A DNA stretch of 25,041 nucleotides. Origin: CAYVBJ01 sp964415185. GTDB lineage: Bacteria; Bacteroidota; Rhodothermia; Balneolales; Balneolaceae. The notes under the pieces were generated by a model. The model worked only from the letters and a program-made list of their open reading frames with translations, was not told the origin of the DNA and did no database searches. A program made the translations under genes and the position numbers. The stretch lies in NCBI GenBank assembly GCA_964415185.1, contig CAYPZI010000036.1, forward strand, positions 1 through 25,041, written 5' to 3'. Shown here piece after piece: positions 1-6,705 of the stretch. Within the stretch, counting starts at the first letter, position 1, and each line of letters starts with the position of its first letter.

Positions 1-306
1 CAAACCCTCGGAGTATTAGTTGACCGGCTCTGGCCAAGAGGTGTATCCGAAGAAGCAGCAAAACTGGATGAGTGGATGAAGGAGGTCACCCCGTCACCGG
101 AGCTGCGAAAATGGTTTGATCACGATCCGGACAGATTTGAAGAATTCAAAAAACGGTACGAAAATGAACTGGCCGGAAAGACTGAACCGGTTGAAAAATT
201 ACTTGATATTGCCGAAAACCAGAATGTTACACTTCTTTATGCGGCGAAGAACGAGACTCACAGTCACGCGATTGTTTTAAAAGAGTTTTTGGAGAGACAT
301 GGATAA
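1..306 (+). CDS. DUF488 family protein, 3' part
   Basis: The frame is open from the first base of the window, so the 5' end lies outside; about 101 codons remain. The translation begins QTLGVLVDRLWPRGVS and continues through ELRKWFDHDPDRFEEFKKRY, which is the conserved core of the DUF488 (YeaO-like) family: the VDRLWPRG motif followed by a charged LRKWFxHDP segment. These are small cytoplasmic proteins of about 115-120 residues with no agreed function, so only about 15-20 residues should be missing. The ATG at 76 is internal, not the start. The stop at 304-306 overlaps the start of the NADH dehydrogenase gene by 8 bases, so the two are probably co-transcribed and translationally coupled. Family assignment is confident, function unknown. 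Confidence 0.85.
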   Translation, partial: QTLGVLVDRLWPRGVSEEAAKLDEWMKEVTPSPELRKWFDHDPDRFEEFKKRYENELAGKTEPVEKLLDIAENQNVTLLYAAKNETHSHAIVLKEFLERHG

Positions 307-1636
307 TGAAAAAAGAAAGCATATTGTTATCGTAGGCGGAGGATTTGGTGGAATATCAGCAGCCAAGGAGCTGAAAAAGAGTTCTGCCCGGATTACTCTG
401 ATCGACCGTACCAATCACCATCTCTTTCAGCCGCTCCTCTACCAGGTGGCTACGGCCGCTCTGTCGCCGGGTGATATTGCCGCGCCCATCCGCGAAATTG
501 TGGGGAAAAAATCGGGTGTGCGGGTTTTACTTGGAGAAGTGTCTGAGGTGCACCCGGATCAGAAAAAACTGAAACTTACAGACGGCAGGAGCATTTCATT
601 TGATAAACTGGTGCTTGCCCCCGGTGCACGCTATAATTACTTCGGTAATTCTGATTGGGAAAAGTATGCACACAGCCTGAAAACCGTATCCGATGCACTG
701 GATATCCGGGAACGGATATTGATGTCGCTGGAGGAGGCGGAGCAGCTTGATGATCCCAAACTGCGTGAACCGTACCTGACTTACGTAATTGTGGGCGGCG
801 GGCCAACCGGTGTAGAGATGGCCGGCGCCATTGCCGAGATCGCCAAGAGAAACATGATGCGGGATTACAAGAACATCAGCAAAAATGAAACGCGTATTTT
901 TTTGGTAGAGGCCGCGCCTCAAATTTTGAATGGATACCCGGCATCTCTTTCTGAAAAGGCGCGTGAAATGTTGGAGGATATGGGGGTGAGTGTACTGCTG
1001 AATACGCCGGTTACAGATATCAATAAAAATCGGGTCACATTTAATGAGGGATCTATCGATACCCCCAATATTGTTTGGGCGGCAGGGGTTACGGCTTCAC
1101 CCATGCTCGACAGCCTGGACGCTGAACAGGATAAAACAGGCAGAGTGAAGGTACAACCGGACCTTTCCGTACCAGGGCATCCGGATGTTTTTGTGATTGG
1201 GGATGCCGCCTATCTCGAAGATGATAAAGGAAAACCTCTACCGGCCCTGGCACCGGTAGCCATGCAGCAAGGACGGTTTATCGGAAAAATGTTAGTGCAA
1301 GAGGATTTGTCTCAAAAAAATCGCCCGGAATTTCACTATGTGGATAAAGGCACAATGGCCACTATTGGGCGGGCGAAAGCTGTGGCTGATATTCGCGGGT
1401 TTAGATTCTCCGGATTTTTTGCCTGGCTGCTATGGTCGCTCGTACATATTCTTTTTCTGGTCGGTTTCCGAAACCGTTTCCGCGTATTTGTGGAGTGGAC
1501 ATGGTTTTACTTTACCTTCAAGCGAGGCGTACGGCTAATTACCGACCGCACTACATTTGAAAACTGTGGCCGGTTAAGCAAGAAAAAAAAATCTAATTCC
1601 GAAACCAATCCTAATCTCAAAACTCAAACCAAATAA
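299..1636 (+). CDS. ndh: Type II NADH dehydrogenase (NDH-2), FAD-dependent
   Basis: A 445-residue flavoprotein that would oxidise NADH and pass electrons to the quinone pool without pumping protons, as a peripheral protein on the inner face of the membrane. Seen: an N-terminal FAD-binding Rossmann motif IVGGGFGG at residues 11-18; a second, NADH-binding motif VIVGGGPTGVEMAG at about 163-176; the FAD-contacting VFVIGDAA at about 298-304; and the family's AxQQGRFIG stretch near 321-329. A hydrophobic run FFAWLLWSLVHILFLVGF at about 373-390 matches the C-terminal membrane-anchoring region of NDH-2. The tail is lysine-rich. The ATG at 299 overlaps the DUF488 stop by 8 bases, implying coupling. 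No gene follows in the same direction except decayed sequence. Sulfide:quinone reductase is a less likely alternative because its catalytic cysteines are not evident. Confidence 0.93.
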   Translation: MDNEKRKHIVIVGGGFGGISAAKELKKSSARITLIDRTNHHLFQPLLYQVATAALSPGDIAAPIREIVGKKSGVRVLLGEVSEVHPDQKKLKLTDGRSISFDKLVLAPGARYNYFGNSDWEKYAHSLKTVSDALDIRERILMSLEEAEQLDDPKLREPYLTYVIVGGGPTGVEMAGAIAEIAKRNMMRDYKNISKNETRIFLVEAAPQILNGYPASLSEKAREMLEDMGVSVLLNTPVTDINKNRVTFNEGSIDTPNIVWAAGVTASPMLDSLDAEQDKTGRVKVQPDLSVPGHPDVFVIGDAAYLEDDKGKPLPALAPVAMQQGRFIGKMLVQEDLSQKNRPEFHYVDKGTMATIGRAKAVADIRGFRFSGFFAWLLWSLVHILFLVGFRNRFRVFVEWTWFYFTFKRGVRLITDRTTFENCGRLSKKKKSNSETNPNLKTQTK

Positions 1637-1851
1637 CGTGATGAAATAATTCACAGTCCTTATAATCTTTATTGGGTTTTCTGTTTATACTGCTCTACAT
1701 TTATTTCATGGGAGGTGAAGGGCATTGCTATCTAACTCTATTGAAACTTTTAACACCGGTCAAAGCATTTGTCTTTATCAATCACAAACTGCTTGATTCA
1801 ATCTATTCGTTAATCTATATTTAGGATAAAATACTCTTTATAATTATTACT
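1637..1851 (+). other. Intergenic stretch, possibly the start of a broken gene
   Basis: No intact gene. An ATG at 1641 reads ATG AAA TAA and, past that stop, continues FTVLIIFIGFSVYTALHLFHGR, which looks like a signal or membrane segment. A second frame from about 1686 is open for about 45 codons to a TAG near 1824. This could be the 5' remnant of a disrupted gene, in keeping with the decay around it, but nothing was recognised. No terminator for the NADH dehydrogenase gene was found. Confidence 0.3.
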
Positions 1852-2430
1852 ATGCTCCAACTATGCCTTCGGAAAGCAATATCGCGAACCCAATCCATCC
1901 CAAAGCAAACCTGGTTTGGTATTGGAATTACCCTTCTCCTCTGGTGGATTTTTATGAATTATACACGCTGGCCCGCAGTTCAGGAGAAATCGGAAATCCT
2001 GACAGTCCTGGCTACCGGAGCGCCCAATACCTTTACGGAGATCATGTCGCGCGAAGGATGGCCCTACTGGCTTTTGCTTTTTTCCAACATTGACGGAGGC
2101 AGTCCACAGCTTTTAATGAATACCACGAGCAACGATAACCACTGGTTAAAACTCACACTTGAAGGCACCGAATCGAACCGGGACGCTGTGGGTGCAGTTG
2201 TCAGGATAGAACGAAGTGACGGACATCATATCACTCAGCAAGTGAAAGCCGGAGCCTCTTATCAAAGTACAAGTACAAAATCGCTATTTTTCGGGCTTGG
2301 CAGTGCTGATATACTCAGTATGACGATTGAGTGGCCAACCGGAGAAACGCAGCTTTTCGAGAATGTACCCATTGATACCACACTTCATATTGTGGAAGAT
2401 CTCTCATCACTTACAGAATATGTAGATTGA
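1852..2430 (+). pseudogene. ASPIC/UnbV (CRTAC1-type) C-terminal remnant
   Basis: An open frame of 192 codons whose second half matches the ASPIC/UnbV domain that ends CRTAC1-type FG-GAP proteins. Seen: NHWLKLTLEGTESNRDAVGA (about residues 97-115), then VRIE, GASYQSTSTKSLFFGLG, and the closing IEWPTG (about 159-164). Intact members are secreted, several hundred residues long, and carry many Ca-binding FG-GAP repeats before this domain. Here these are absent: before residue 80 there is only TFTEIMSREGW and SNIDGGSPQLL, resembling collapsed repeat sequence, and no signal peptide or ribosome-binding site precedes the ATG. I therefore read it as the tail of a gene that lost its 5' part. It could still be expressed as a small protein with the segment at 21-37 as a membrane anchor, but this is less likely. 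Confidence 0.65.
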
Positions 2431-2439
2431 AAATACCTG

Positions 2440-2708
2440 CTGAATCCTAAAGAATGACTTCTTCCCGGAGGATCAGCGCCATCTGCGGTTAACTTCAAAT
2501 GAAGTTGTCCGTTTGGTTTTACATCTCCGTCGATATACTCGAGCTGACTATTCCATTCGGAATAAGAATCAAAGTCAATAATTGTGGCCTATACGGGTTC
2601 TATTAGCGCGTTAATTTCATCTTTCTTGCTGATTTCAAAACTTGTAAAGTTCAGTATTCCTCTTAGTGCTGCAAGCCCAAGAATTGGATATACAATCATC
2701 TTTTTCAT
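2440..2708 (-). pseudogene. SRPBCC-fold protein gene interrupted by a nonsense codon
   Basis: Read on the minus strand from the ATG at 2708, the frame gives MKKMIVYPILGLAALRGILN, then about 19 codons to EPV, a TAG at 2591-2589, and then ATIIDFDSYSEWNSQLEYI and GDVKPNGQLHLKLTADGADP. The second part is the signature start of the SRPBCC (START/Bet v 1, polyketide-cyclase-like) family, where the consensus is VWxxLTDFxxYPEWN. The residue at the stop is nearly always Trp, so a single change TGG to TAG explains the break. The frame continues to about 2440, but similarity fades after ADGADP, so the 3' half is also lost. The N-terminal hydrophobic run suggests a membrane-anchored or exported form. Not expressible as a full protein; confidence in family is good, in exact end low. 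Confidence 0.65.
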
Positions 2709-2717
2709 TTTAGGGGG

Positions 2718-2852
2718 TTATTCGGTTTCAATTTTTTTGCTGATATCAGCTAAAATCGTTTCGTTAGTGATACTTATATCACTTTGGTAAAAAATTCTTT
2801 TGCTTGTTTTAGGGTTGTCCTGAAGCCCGGTCGGCGCCGGGATTAATACCCG
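2718..2852 (-). other. Short open frame preceding the SRPBCC remnant, possible gene tail
   Basis: On the minus strand a frame of about 44 codons runs from an upstream TGA to a TAA at 2720-2718, ten bases before the SRPBCC ATG. It ends SDISITNETILADISKKIE followed by TE and stop, with ordinary codon choice. It has no clear start and I do not recognise it. It may be the 3' remnant of a decayed gene upstream of the SRPBCC gene, or chance. A small hairpin (CCCGG at 2826-2830, CCGGG at 2837-2841) and a palindrome GTGATACTTATATCAC (about 2767-2782) fall inside it. Confidence 0.25.
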
Positions 2853-2888
2853 CAATAGTCAAAGCTAAAGGCACAGCATTTTATCTTT

Positions 2889-3590
2889 TTAACGTGTAAA
2901 GAATCGGTCAAATAGCATGCTCATAATTTGATGAATATCATCAATATAATCTTTGTTTAGCATCATATCTGGTTTTTGTATAAACCGCCCGTCAGCATCT
3001 GCTAATTCACTTTTGCTGTTCGCTATCAGCTCGGACAGTCCTTCGAGGGTCATTTCCAGGTGAAATTGCAGGCCAAGCACATGATTATCCACCATAAAAC
3101 CCTGGTTGGAACAAGCTTCACTCTCAGCCAGTGGAATCGCTCCGTCAGGGATTTCAAACCGGTCGCCGTGCCAGTGAAGTACGGTCTGACGATCAGGCAG
3201 AAAATCCAGTATAGGATGATTGCATGCCGCCTCAGTCCACCGGATCGGAAACCATCCGATCTCTTTTTCCGGCATAGAGACAACTTCGGCACCCAGCACA
3301 TCGGCAATAAGCTGCGCCCCCAGACATATACCCAGTACTTTTTTATCACGTTTTATGCAAGCTCTGATAAAATCTTTTTCTCTGCTTAACCATGGGTACT
3401 CTTCCTCATCGTGTACGCCCATCGGACCGCCCAACACTACCAGCACATCTATCGTATTTACATCAATAGATTGCAGCTTCTCATTTCTGTAAAGATGAGT
3501 GCCGGTCAATGGGTGGTTGTTCTGATGACCCCAGATTTTTATATAGGCCGGCGTCTCAAAAGGGACATGCTGGAGGTAGTGTAGATGCAT
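2889..3590 (-). CDS. Class I glutamine amidotransferase (GMP synthase-like)
   Basis: A 233-residue stand-alone class I glutamine amidotransferase domain. It should hydrolyse glutamine through a Cys-His-Glu triad; the acceptor is unknown, and relatives act on small molecules or gamma-glutamyl compounds. Seen: VVLGGPMGVHDEEEYPWL (about 51-68), the nucleophile elbow LGICLGAQLIADVLG with Cys89, and the closing LGLQFHLEMT with His177 and Glu179. All three catalytic residues are present and length is normal for the GuaA-like single-domain family, so this gene looks intact although pseudogenes flank it. The ATG gives the typical start MHLHYLQHVPFE. It lies 6 bases after the stop of the DUF2024 fragment and is probably read with it. 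It is not GuaA itself, as the synthetase domain is absent. Confidence 0.9.
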   Translation of the reverse strand: MHLHYLQHVPFETPAYIKIWGHQNNHPLTGTHLYRNEKLQSIDVNTIDVLVVLGGPMGVHDEEEYPWLSREKDFIRACIKRDKKVLGICLGAQLIADVLGAEVVSMPEKEIGWFPIRWTEAACNHPILDFLPDRQTVLHWHGDRFEIPDGAIPLAESEACSNQGFMVDNHVLGLQFHLEMTLEGLSELIANSKSELADADGRFIQKPDMMLNKDYIDDIHQIMSMLFDRFFTR

Positions 3591-3596
3591 AATTCG

Positions 3597-3749
3597 TCAC
3601 TGTTTCTGTTTCTTTTTTATTGATCTGATTTTGAAAGTAGTTAAGTGTTTTGCCAATGACCAAACCGGTACTGAAAAAATTTCTATCTGATCCAGCATCT
3701 GCGATCCATCTTTTTTGGTGACGTAGGTGTCATATACATCAATTTTCAT
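3597..3749 (-). pseudogene. DUF2024 family gene, truncated
   Basis: A 50-codon minus-strand frame with the start MKIDVYDTYVTKKDGSQM, which is the near-invariant N-terminus of the DUF2024 family (roughly 85 residues, cytoplasmic, function unknown). In the family the next residues are HFD followed by a hydrophobic strand, and later comes a cysteine-containing C-terminus. Here the sequence departs right after M18 (LDQIEIFSVPVW) and ends in a basic tail SIKKKQKQ, so the rest of the domain is missing. The departure point lies between two copies of GGATC, which may mark a deletion. The ATG is 18 bases after the stop of the secreted-protein gene and the stop is 6 bases before the amidotransferase ATG, so it sits as the middle member of a minus-strand series. 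Family call is good; expression doubtful. Confidence 0.6.
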
Positions 3750-3767
3750 AGCTTCTTAAATATTTTG

Positions 3768-4517
3768 TTATCGGTTTTTAATAGTATATGGCAGGCTCAA
3801 ATCGCCGGATTGCACGTCAAAAACACTGTACACCCCCAGCATCGGGCGTTTCTCGTCGTCTGTATTCACCTCCATGTAGGCACTTACTCCATCATAGTTA
3901 AATGATTTTTTATGATTTACCCGCTGGGCCGGAACTACAACTTTCAGCATGTTCGATTGTAATACCACAGAAAATCCGGGTGAATCAAGATACATGGGCA
4001 TACCGGCGTTTGTGGGCGGCAATACCACACTCTCATCCTCTTTTTTGAACTCTTTGACGGACAAGCCGCCTTCCACACGATCATCGTTGACCAGCACCAC
4101 CCAGTGAGTATGAAAAATCTTTCCGTCATTTTCGTAATTCCGGTCGTTGTTTTCGTCCCAGAGCGGAGTATCGTCAAAATCGGGGTGCGAAGTAACAGCA
4201 AAAGCCAGAATTCCTTCGGTGTCATCAAATCCCACATCGGCGGGGCTCAGCGTAGTGGGGAATACATAGCCCAGTACGGGCGCGCCGTGAAGTTGTCCGG
4301 CCGGCTTCGGTGTAGTGGCTCCGGCTTTTCCTTTGACCTCCATTTGGAAGACCAGGATATCCAGGTTTTTGTGATATTGAATCTCCGTATCAGCCAGTTG
4401 CATATCGCGGGTATCCAGTGCTTTTATTTCGTTAGAAGCAGTAACCTGGGCGTTAAGCGGGGGAAGACCAAGTTGGGTTATGGCCATAATTGTTAAAAAG
4501 AGAGACAGAGTTTTCAT
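3768..4517 (-). CDS. Secreted protein of unknown function
   Basis: A 249-residue protein with a clear signal peptide (MKTLSLFLTIMAITQLGLPPLNAQ, cleavage expected near residue 24), so it is exported to the periplasm or beyond. No domain was recognised. The most distinctive stretches are FDDTEGILAFAVTSHPDFDD, an Asp/Asn-rich segment WDENNDRNYENDGK that could bind a metal, and HTHWVVLVNDD right after it, then SPGFSVVLQSNMLKVVVPAQ near the end. The core looks like a beta-rich fold. It is transcribed divergently from a LysR regulator across 107 bases that hold a palindromic candidate operator, the classical arrangement for a LysR target. The DUF2024 remnant follows 18 bases downstream. Function cannot be assigned from sequence alone. 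Confidence 0.8.
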   Translation of the reverse strand: MKTLSLFLTIMAITQLGLPPLNAQVTASNEIKALDTRDMQLADTEIQYHKNLDILVFQMEVKGKAGATTPKPAGQLHGAPVLGYVFPTTLSPADVGFDDTEGILAFAVTSHPDFDDTPLWDENNDRNYENDGKIFHTHWVVLVNDDRVEGGLSVKEFKKEDESVVLPPTNAGMPMYLDSPGFSVVLQSNMLKVVVPAQRVNHKKSFNYDGVSAYMEVNTDDEKRPMLGVYSVFDVQSGDLSLPYTIKNR

Positions 4518-4605
4518 AACGGTTTATTTTATTTCGGTTAATGGTTGAAAACTCAATATCACTGGATTTTAATTATAAGTCTAACGATATTTACTTCTTT
4601 AAAAC

Positions 4606-4620
4606 ATAAGTAAAACTTAT
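4606..4620. promoter_or_regulatory. Palindromic candidate LysR operator
   Basis: ATAAGTAAAACTTAT is a perfect 6-bp inverted repeat (ATAAGT/ACTTAT) around AAA and fits the T-N11-A rule of LysR-type boxes. A second ATAAGT half-site at 4575-4580 with a degenerate partner ACTT at 4593-4596 lies upstream. It sits between the divergent secreted-protein and LysR genes and ends 4 bases before the LysR start codon. Role inferred from position and symmetry. Confidence 0.5.
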
Positions 4621-4624
4621 AATT

Positions 4625-5515
4625 TTGGAACTGAGGCAACTCAAATATTTGGTTTCCATCGGCGAGGCAGGAACCTTTACCGCCGCCGCAAAGCAGTTGT
4701 ATATTTCTCAGTCGGCACTGTCCCAGCAGGTAAAAAGCATGGAAGATGAACTGGGGGTGCCGCTGTTTGACCGCTCGCGAAACCGACTGCATTTTACAGA
4801 AGCAGGCGAGCTGCTCCACCGGCGAGCCAAGCGCATAGTAAAAGAAGTGGACGATGCGAAAACAGCTATCGACGAGCTGGAACAACTGTACCGCGGTACG
4901 CTGAGAATCGGTGTGGTGCAAACTGTCAATGCCTATCTCATGCCACAGGTTGTATCATCGTTTTCGTCCCGTTTTCCAAATGTACATCTGAAGGTCCACG
5001 AGCTTTCGGCACCCCGGCTGGAAGAGCAACTGCACGGTCATGAGTTGGACCTTGGCATCAGCTTTCAACCGGCCGAATATCCGGAGATTACATTCGAAAC
5101 ATTGTTTGAGGAAGAGTTGAAGTTAATCGTAAACAGTTACCATCCACTGGCTGGCAAGTCCTGGATTAATGTTAAAACGCTTGACCGTCAGAAACTGGTG
5201 CTGCTGCCCGAAGGATATTGCACCCGTCGCATTTGGGACCAGGCAGCCGAACGGGCGGGTATTACGCCCGAAATTCAGATTGAGATGAATACCATCGGCG
5301 GCCTGCTCTCGACCTTGCAGGATAATAGCTCAGCCGGAACCATTTTGCCTGCGCTCACGATGCAGATGAAAGCTGCGGAGTCGCTAAAGTCCATTAATCT
5401 GAAAAATCCGGCTCCAAAACGAACAGTAGGAATTTTGTGGCGAAACGGGGGATATCGGAGTAAGGCAGCACTCGAATTTGCCCGGCTTTTAGAGCAGTTT
5501 ATGGAAGAGAGTTAA
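4625..5515 (+). CDS. LysR-type transcriptional regulator (CynR-like)
   Basis: A 296-residue cytoplasmic DNA-binding regulator. Seen: an N-terminal winged helix-turn-helix, MELRQLKYLVSIGEAGTFTA through QSALSQQVKSMEDELGVPLF (about 1-50), a linker helix, then a periplasmic-binding-like effector domain starting LRIGVVQTVNAYLMP (about 95). The body resembles CynR-like members (HELDLGISFQP, FEEELKLIVNSYHPLA). The start codon is TTG: it gives the standard LysR beginning, and any later ATG would cut into the helix-turn-helix. There is no Shine-Dalgarno site. The palindrome ending 4 bases upstream suggests autoregulation together with control of the divergent secreted-protein gene. The effector is unknown. 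A terminator follows at 5613-5640. Confidence 0.92.
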   Translation: MELRQLKYLVSIGEAGTFTAAAKQLYISQSALSQQVKSMEDELGVPLFDRSRNRLHFTEAGELLHRRAKRIVKEVDDAKTAIDELEQLYRGTLRIGVVQTVNAYLMPQVVSSFSSRFPNVHLKVHELSAPRLEEQLHGHELDLGISFQPAEYPEITFETLFEEELKLIVNSYHPLAGKSWINVKTLDRQKLVLLPEGYCTRRIWDQAAERAGITPEIQIEMNTIGGLLSTLQDNSSAGTILPALTMQMKAAESLKSINLKNPAPKRTVGILWRNGGYRSKAALEFARLLEQFMEES

Positions 5516-5612
5516 AATGAGTATAATCATCTTTGCACGTTTCCCGGCAACTGTTTTGGCGGAATGAAAGAAAAAATTATTGTTAGTTGACCTGAACCAT
5601 CTGCGAATAAAA

Positions 5613-5640
5613 AAGCCTCCTGAAATTCTTCCGGAGGCTT
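5613..5640 (+). terminator. Rho-independent terminator after the LysR gene
   Basis: AAGCCTCC (5613-5620) pairs exactly with GGAGGCTT (5633-5640) around a 12-base loop, preceded by an A-run and followed by TATTTGTTTT. The A-run on the left could let it act in both directions, but only the LysR gene points at it. The rest of the 5516-5789 gap shows no gene; it is AT-rich and probably carries the promoter of the nucleoside phosphorylase. Confidence 0.8.
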
Positions 5641-5789
5641 TATTTGTTTTAGTATTTACTGGTATAAATTGATTTCATTTTAATAAATTAAAGTTCATAA
5701 GAATTTCAACTTGTTCAGTTATCTTTTTTATAAGAAGGCTGCCAATTTAACAACAAAAAAATGGTTCTAAATATACCTGATTGCGTCTG

Positions 5790-6557
5790 ATGAAAAATGA
5801 TAAATTCTACAGGGAACCCCCGGTATTCAAGCCCGAAAATTTACTCCGCGAAGCAAGAAGACAGAAAAACCTGATTGAGTGTCCTGTGCCAAAAGTTTGC
5901 CTGCTCGACCCGGATGGTGATCTGGTCAGATACCTGAAGAGGAAGAAAAAGACAGAAAAAAATAACTGCTGGGCGTGTTATCATTCGGAGCTTTACAATT
6001 ACGATTTGAATGGAACAGAGATTGGCATAATACCTTGTGCAGTGGGGGCTTCATACGCCGTGCTTGTAGCCGAACAGCTCTTTGTTTCGGGTTGTGAACT
6101 GTTGATCAGTGTAACTTCTTCGGGAATCATAACTGATGAACCGATTCCCAAACAATTTGCACTTATAACGGAAGCCGTAAGGGATGAAGGTACAAGTTAT
6201 CATTATCTGCCGGACGGCGAGCCATCTGTTATAGATGACAGTCTCATTAAAAATTTGTGTGACTCTGAAGGTGATGCCGAACTTCCTTTCTTTTTTGCTA
6301 AAAGCTGGACTACCGATGCTCCATTCAGGGAAACGGAGTCGGCCATTAATGCTATGAAAAATATAAATGTGACTTGCGTCGAAATGGAAGCCGCGGCATT
6401 GTATGCTTTTGCAAGGTTTTCCGGGAACAATGTAGCCTGTTTTGCGCATCTGACAAACAGCATGGCACAGGAAGAGGGCGATTTTGAAAAGGGCGAAGAA
6501 TTCGGAAGCATCGACACTCTTAACCTGTTGAAATATGTTGTTAATAAGCTGGCATAA
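5790..6557 (+). CDS. Nucleoside phosphorylase (PNP/UDP family, uridine phosphorylase-like)
   Basis: A cytoplasmic enzyme of about 255 residues that should cleave a nucleoside with phosphate to base and ribose-1-phosphate in salvage. Seen: IGIIPCAVGASYAVLVAEQLFVSGC, the phosphate/ribose-binding Gly-rich strand of the PNP_UDP_1 fold; SVTSSGII; and the family hallmark VTCVEMEAAALYAFARF, whose Glu-Met-Glu contacts the ribose. Specificity cannot be fixed; the N-terminal extension with KFYREPPVFKPENLLREARRQ resembles uridine-phosphorylase-like proteins of unproven substrate. I chose the ATG at 5790; a TTG at 5781 is in frame three codons earlier. No ribosome-binding site is visible for either. It stands alone, between a terminator and the convergent OmpA gene. 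Confidence 0.88.
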   Translation: MKNDKFYREPPVFKPENLLREARRQKNLIECPVPKVCLLDPDGDLVRYLKRKKKTEKNNCWACYHSELYNYDLNGTEIGIIPCAVGASYAVLVAEQLFVSGCELLISVTSSGIITDEPIPKQFALITEAVRDEGTSYHYLPDGEPSVIDDSLIKNLCDSEGDAELPFFFAKSWTTDAPFRETESAINAMKNINVTCVEMEAAALYAFARFSGNNVACFAHLTNSMAQEEGDFEKGEEFGSIDTLNLLKYVVNKLA

Positions 6558-6599
6558 CCTGACTTAATTTTCAGTGGAGGTTCACGTAATGAACGCAAA

Positions 6600-6645
6600 G
6601 AAAATCTGCGTTCTTTTCGCATACTTCCCGCCCTTTGCGTGAAAC
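6600..6645 (-). repeat. Dispersed repeat, copy A
   Basis: On the minus strand this reads GTTTCACGCAAAGGGCGGGA and continues through TATGCGAAAAGAACGCAG into a TTTT run. By hand alignment 34 of 46 positions match a second copy at 21875-21920 on the plus strand. Further matching-looking sequence (a second CTTTGCGT and CGTGAA half) extends to 6581, giving the element partial dyad symmetry. It lies between the convergent ends of the phosphorylase and OmpA genes. Similar GTTTCACGCAAAG-type extragenic repeats occur in many bacterial genomes. Confidence 0.6.
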
Positions 6646-6705
6646 ACCCATGATCGGATCATTAAAAAAGCAAATACCGGCAATAATGCTAAAATATGAA
6701 TTGGA

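Noticed and set aside
1863..2093. 76-codon frame (with NLVWYWNYPSPLVDFYELYT) overlapping the ASPIC remnant
   Set aside because: It looks protein-like, but the ASPIC frame spans the same bases and continues into a recognised domain. It could be frameshifted remnant sequence; not enough to call.
2584..2790. 68-codon plus-strand frame rich in hydrophobic residues
   Set aside because: It is antisense to the SRPBCC remnant and to the open fragment before it, where recognisable protein sequence reads on the minus strand.
4104..4496. 130-codon plus-strand frame
   Set aside because: Antisense to the secreted-protein gene, which has a signal peptide and coherent protein sequence.
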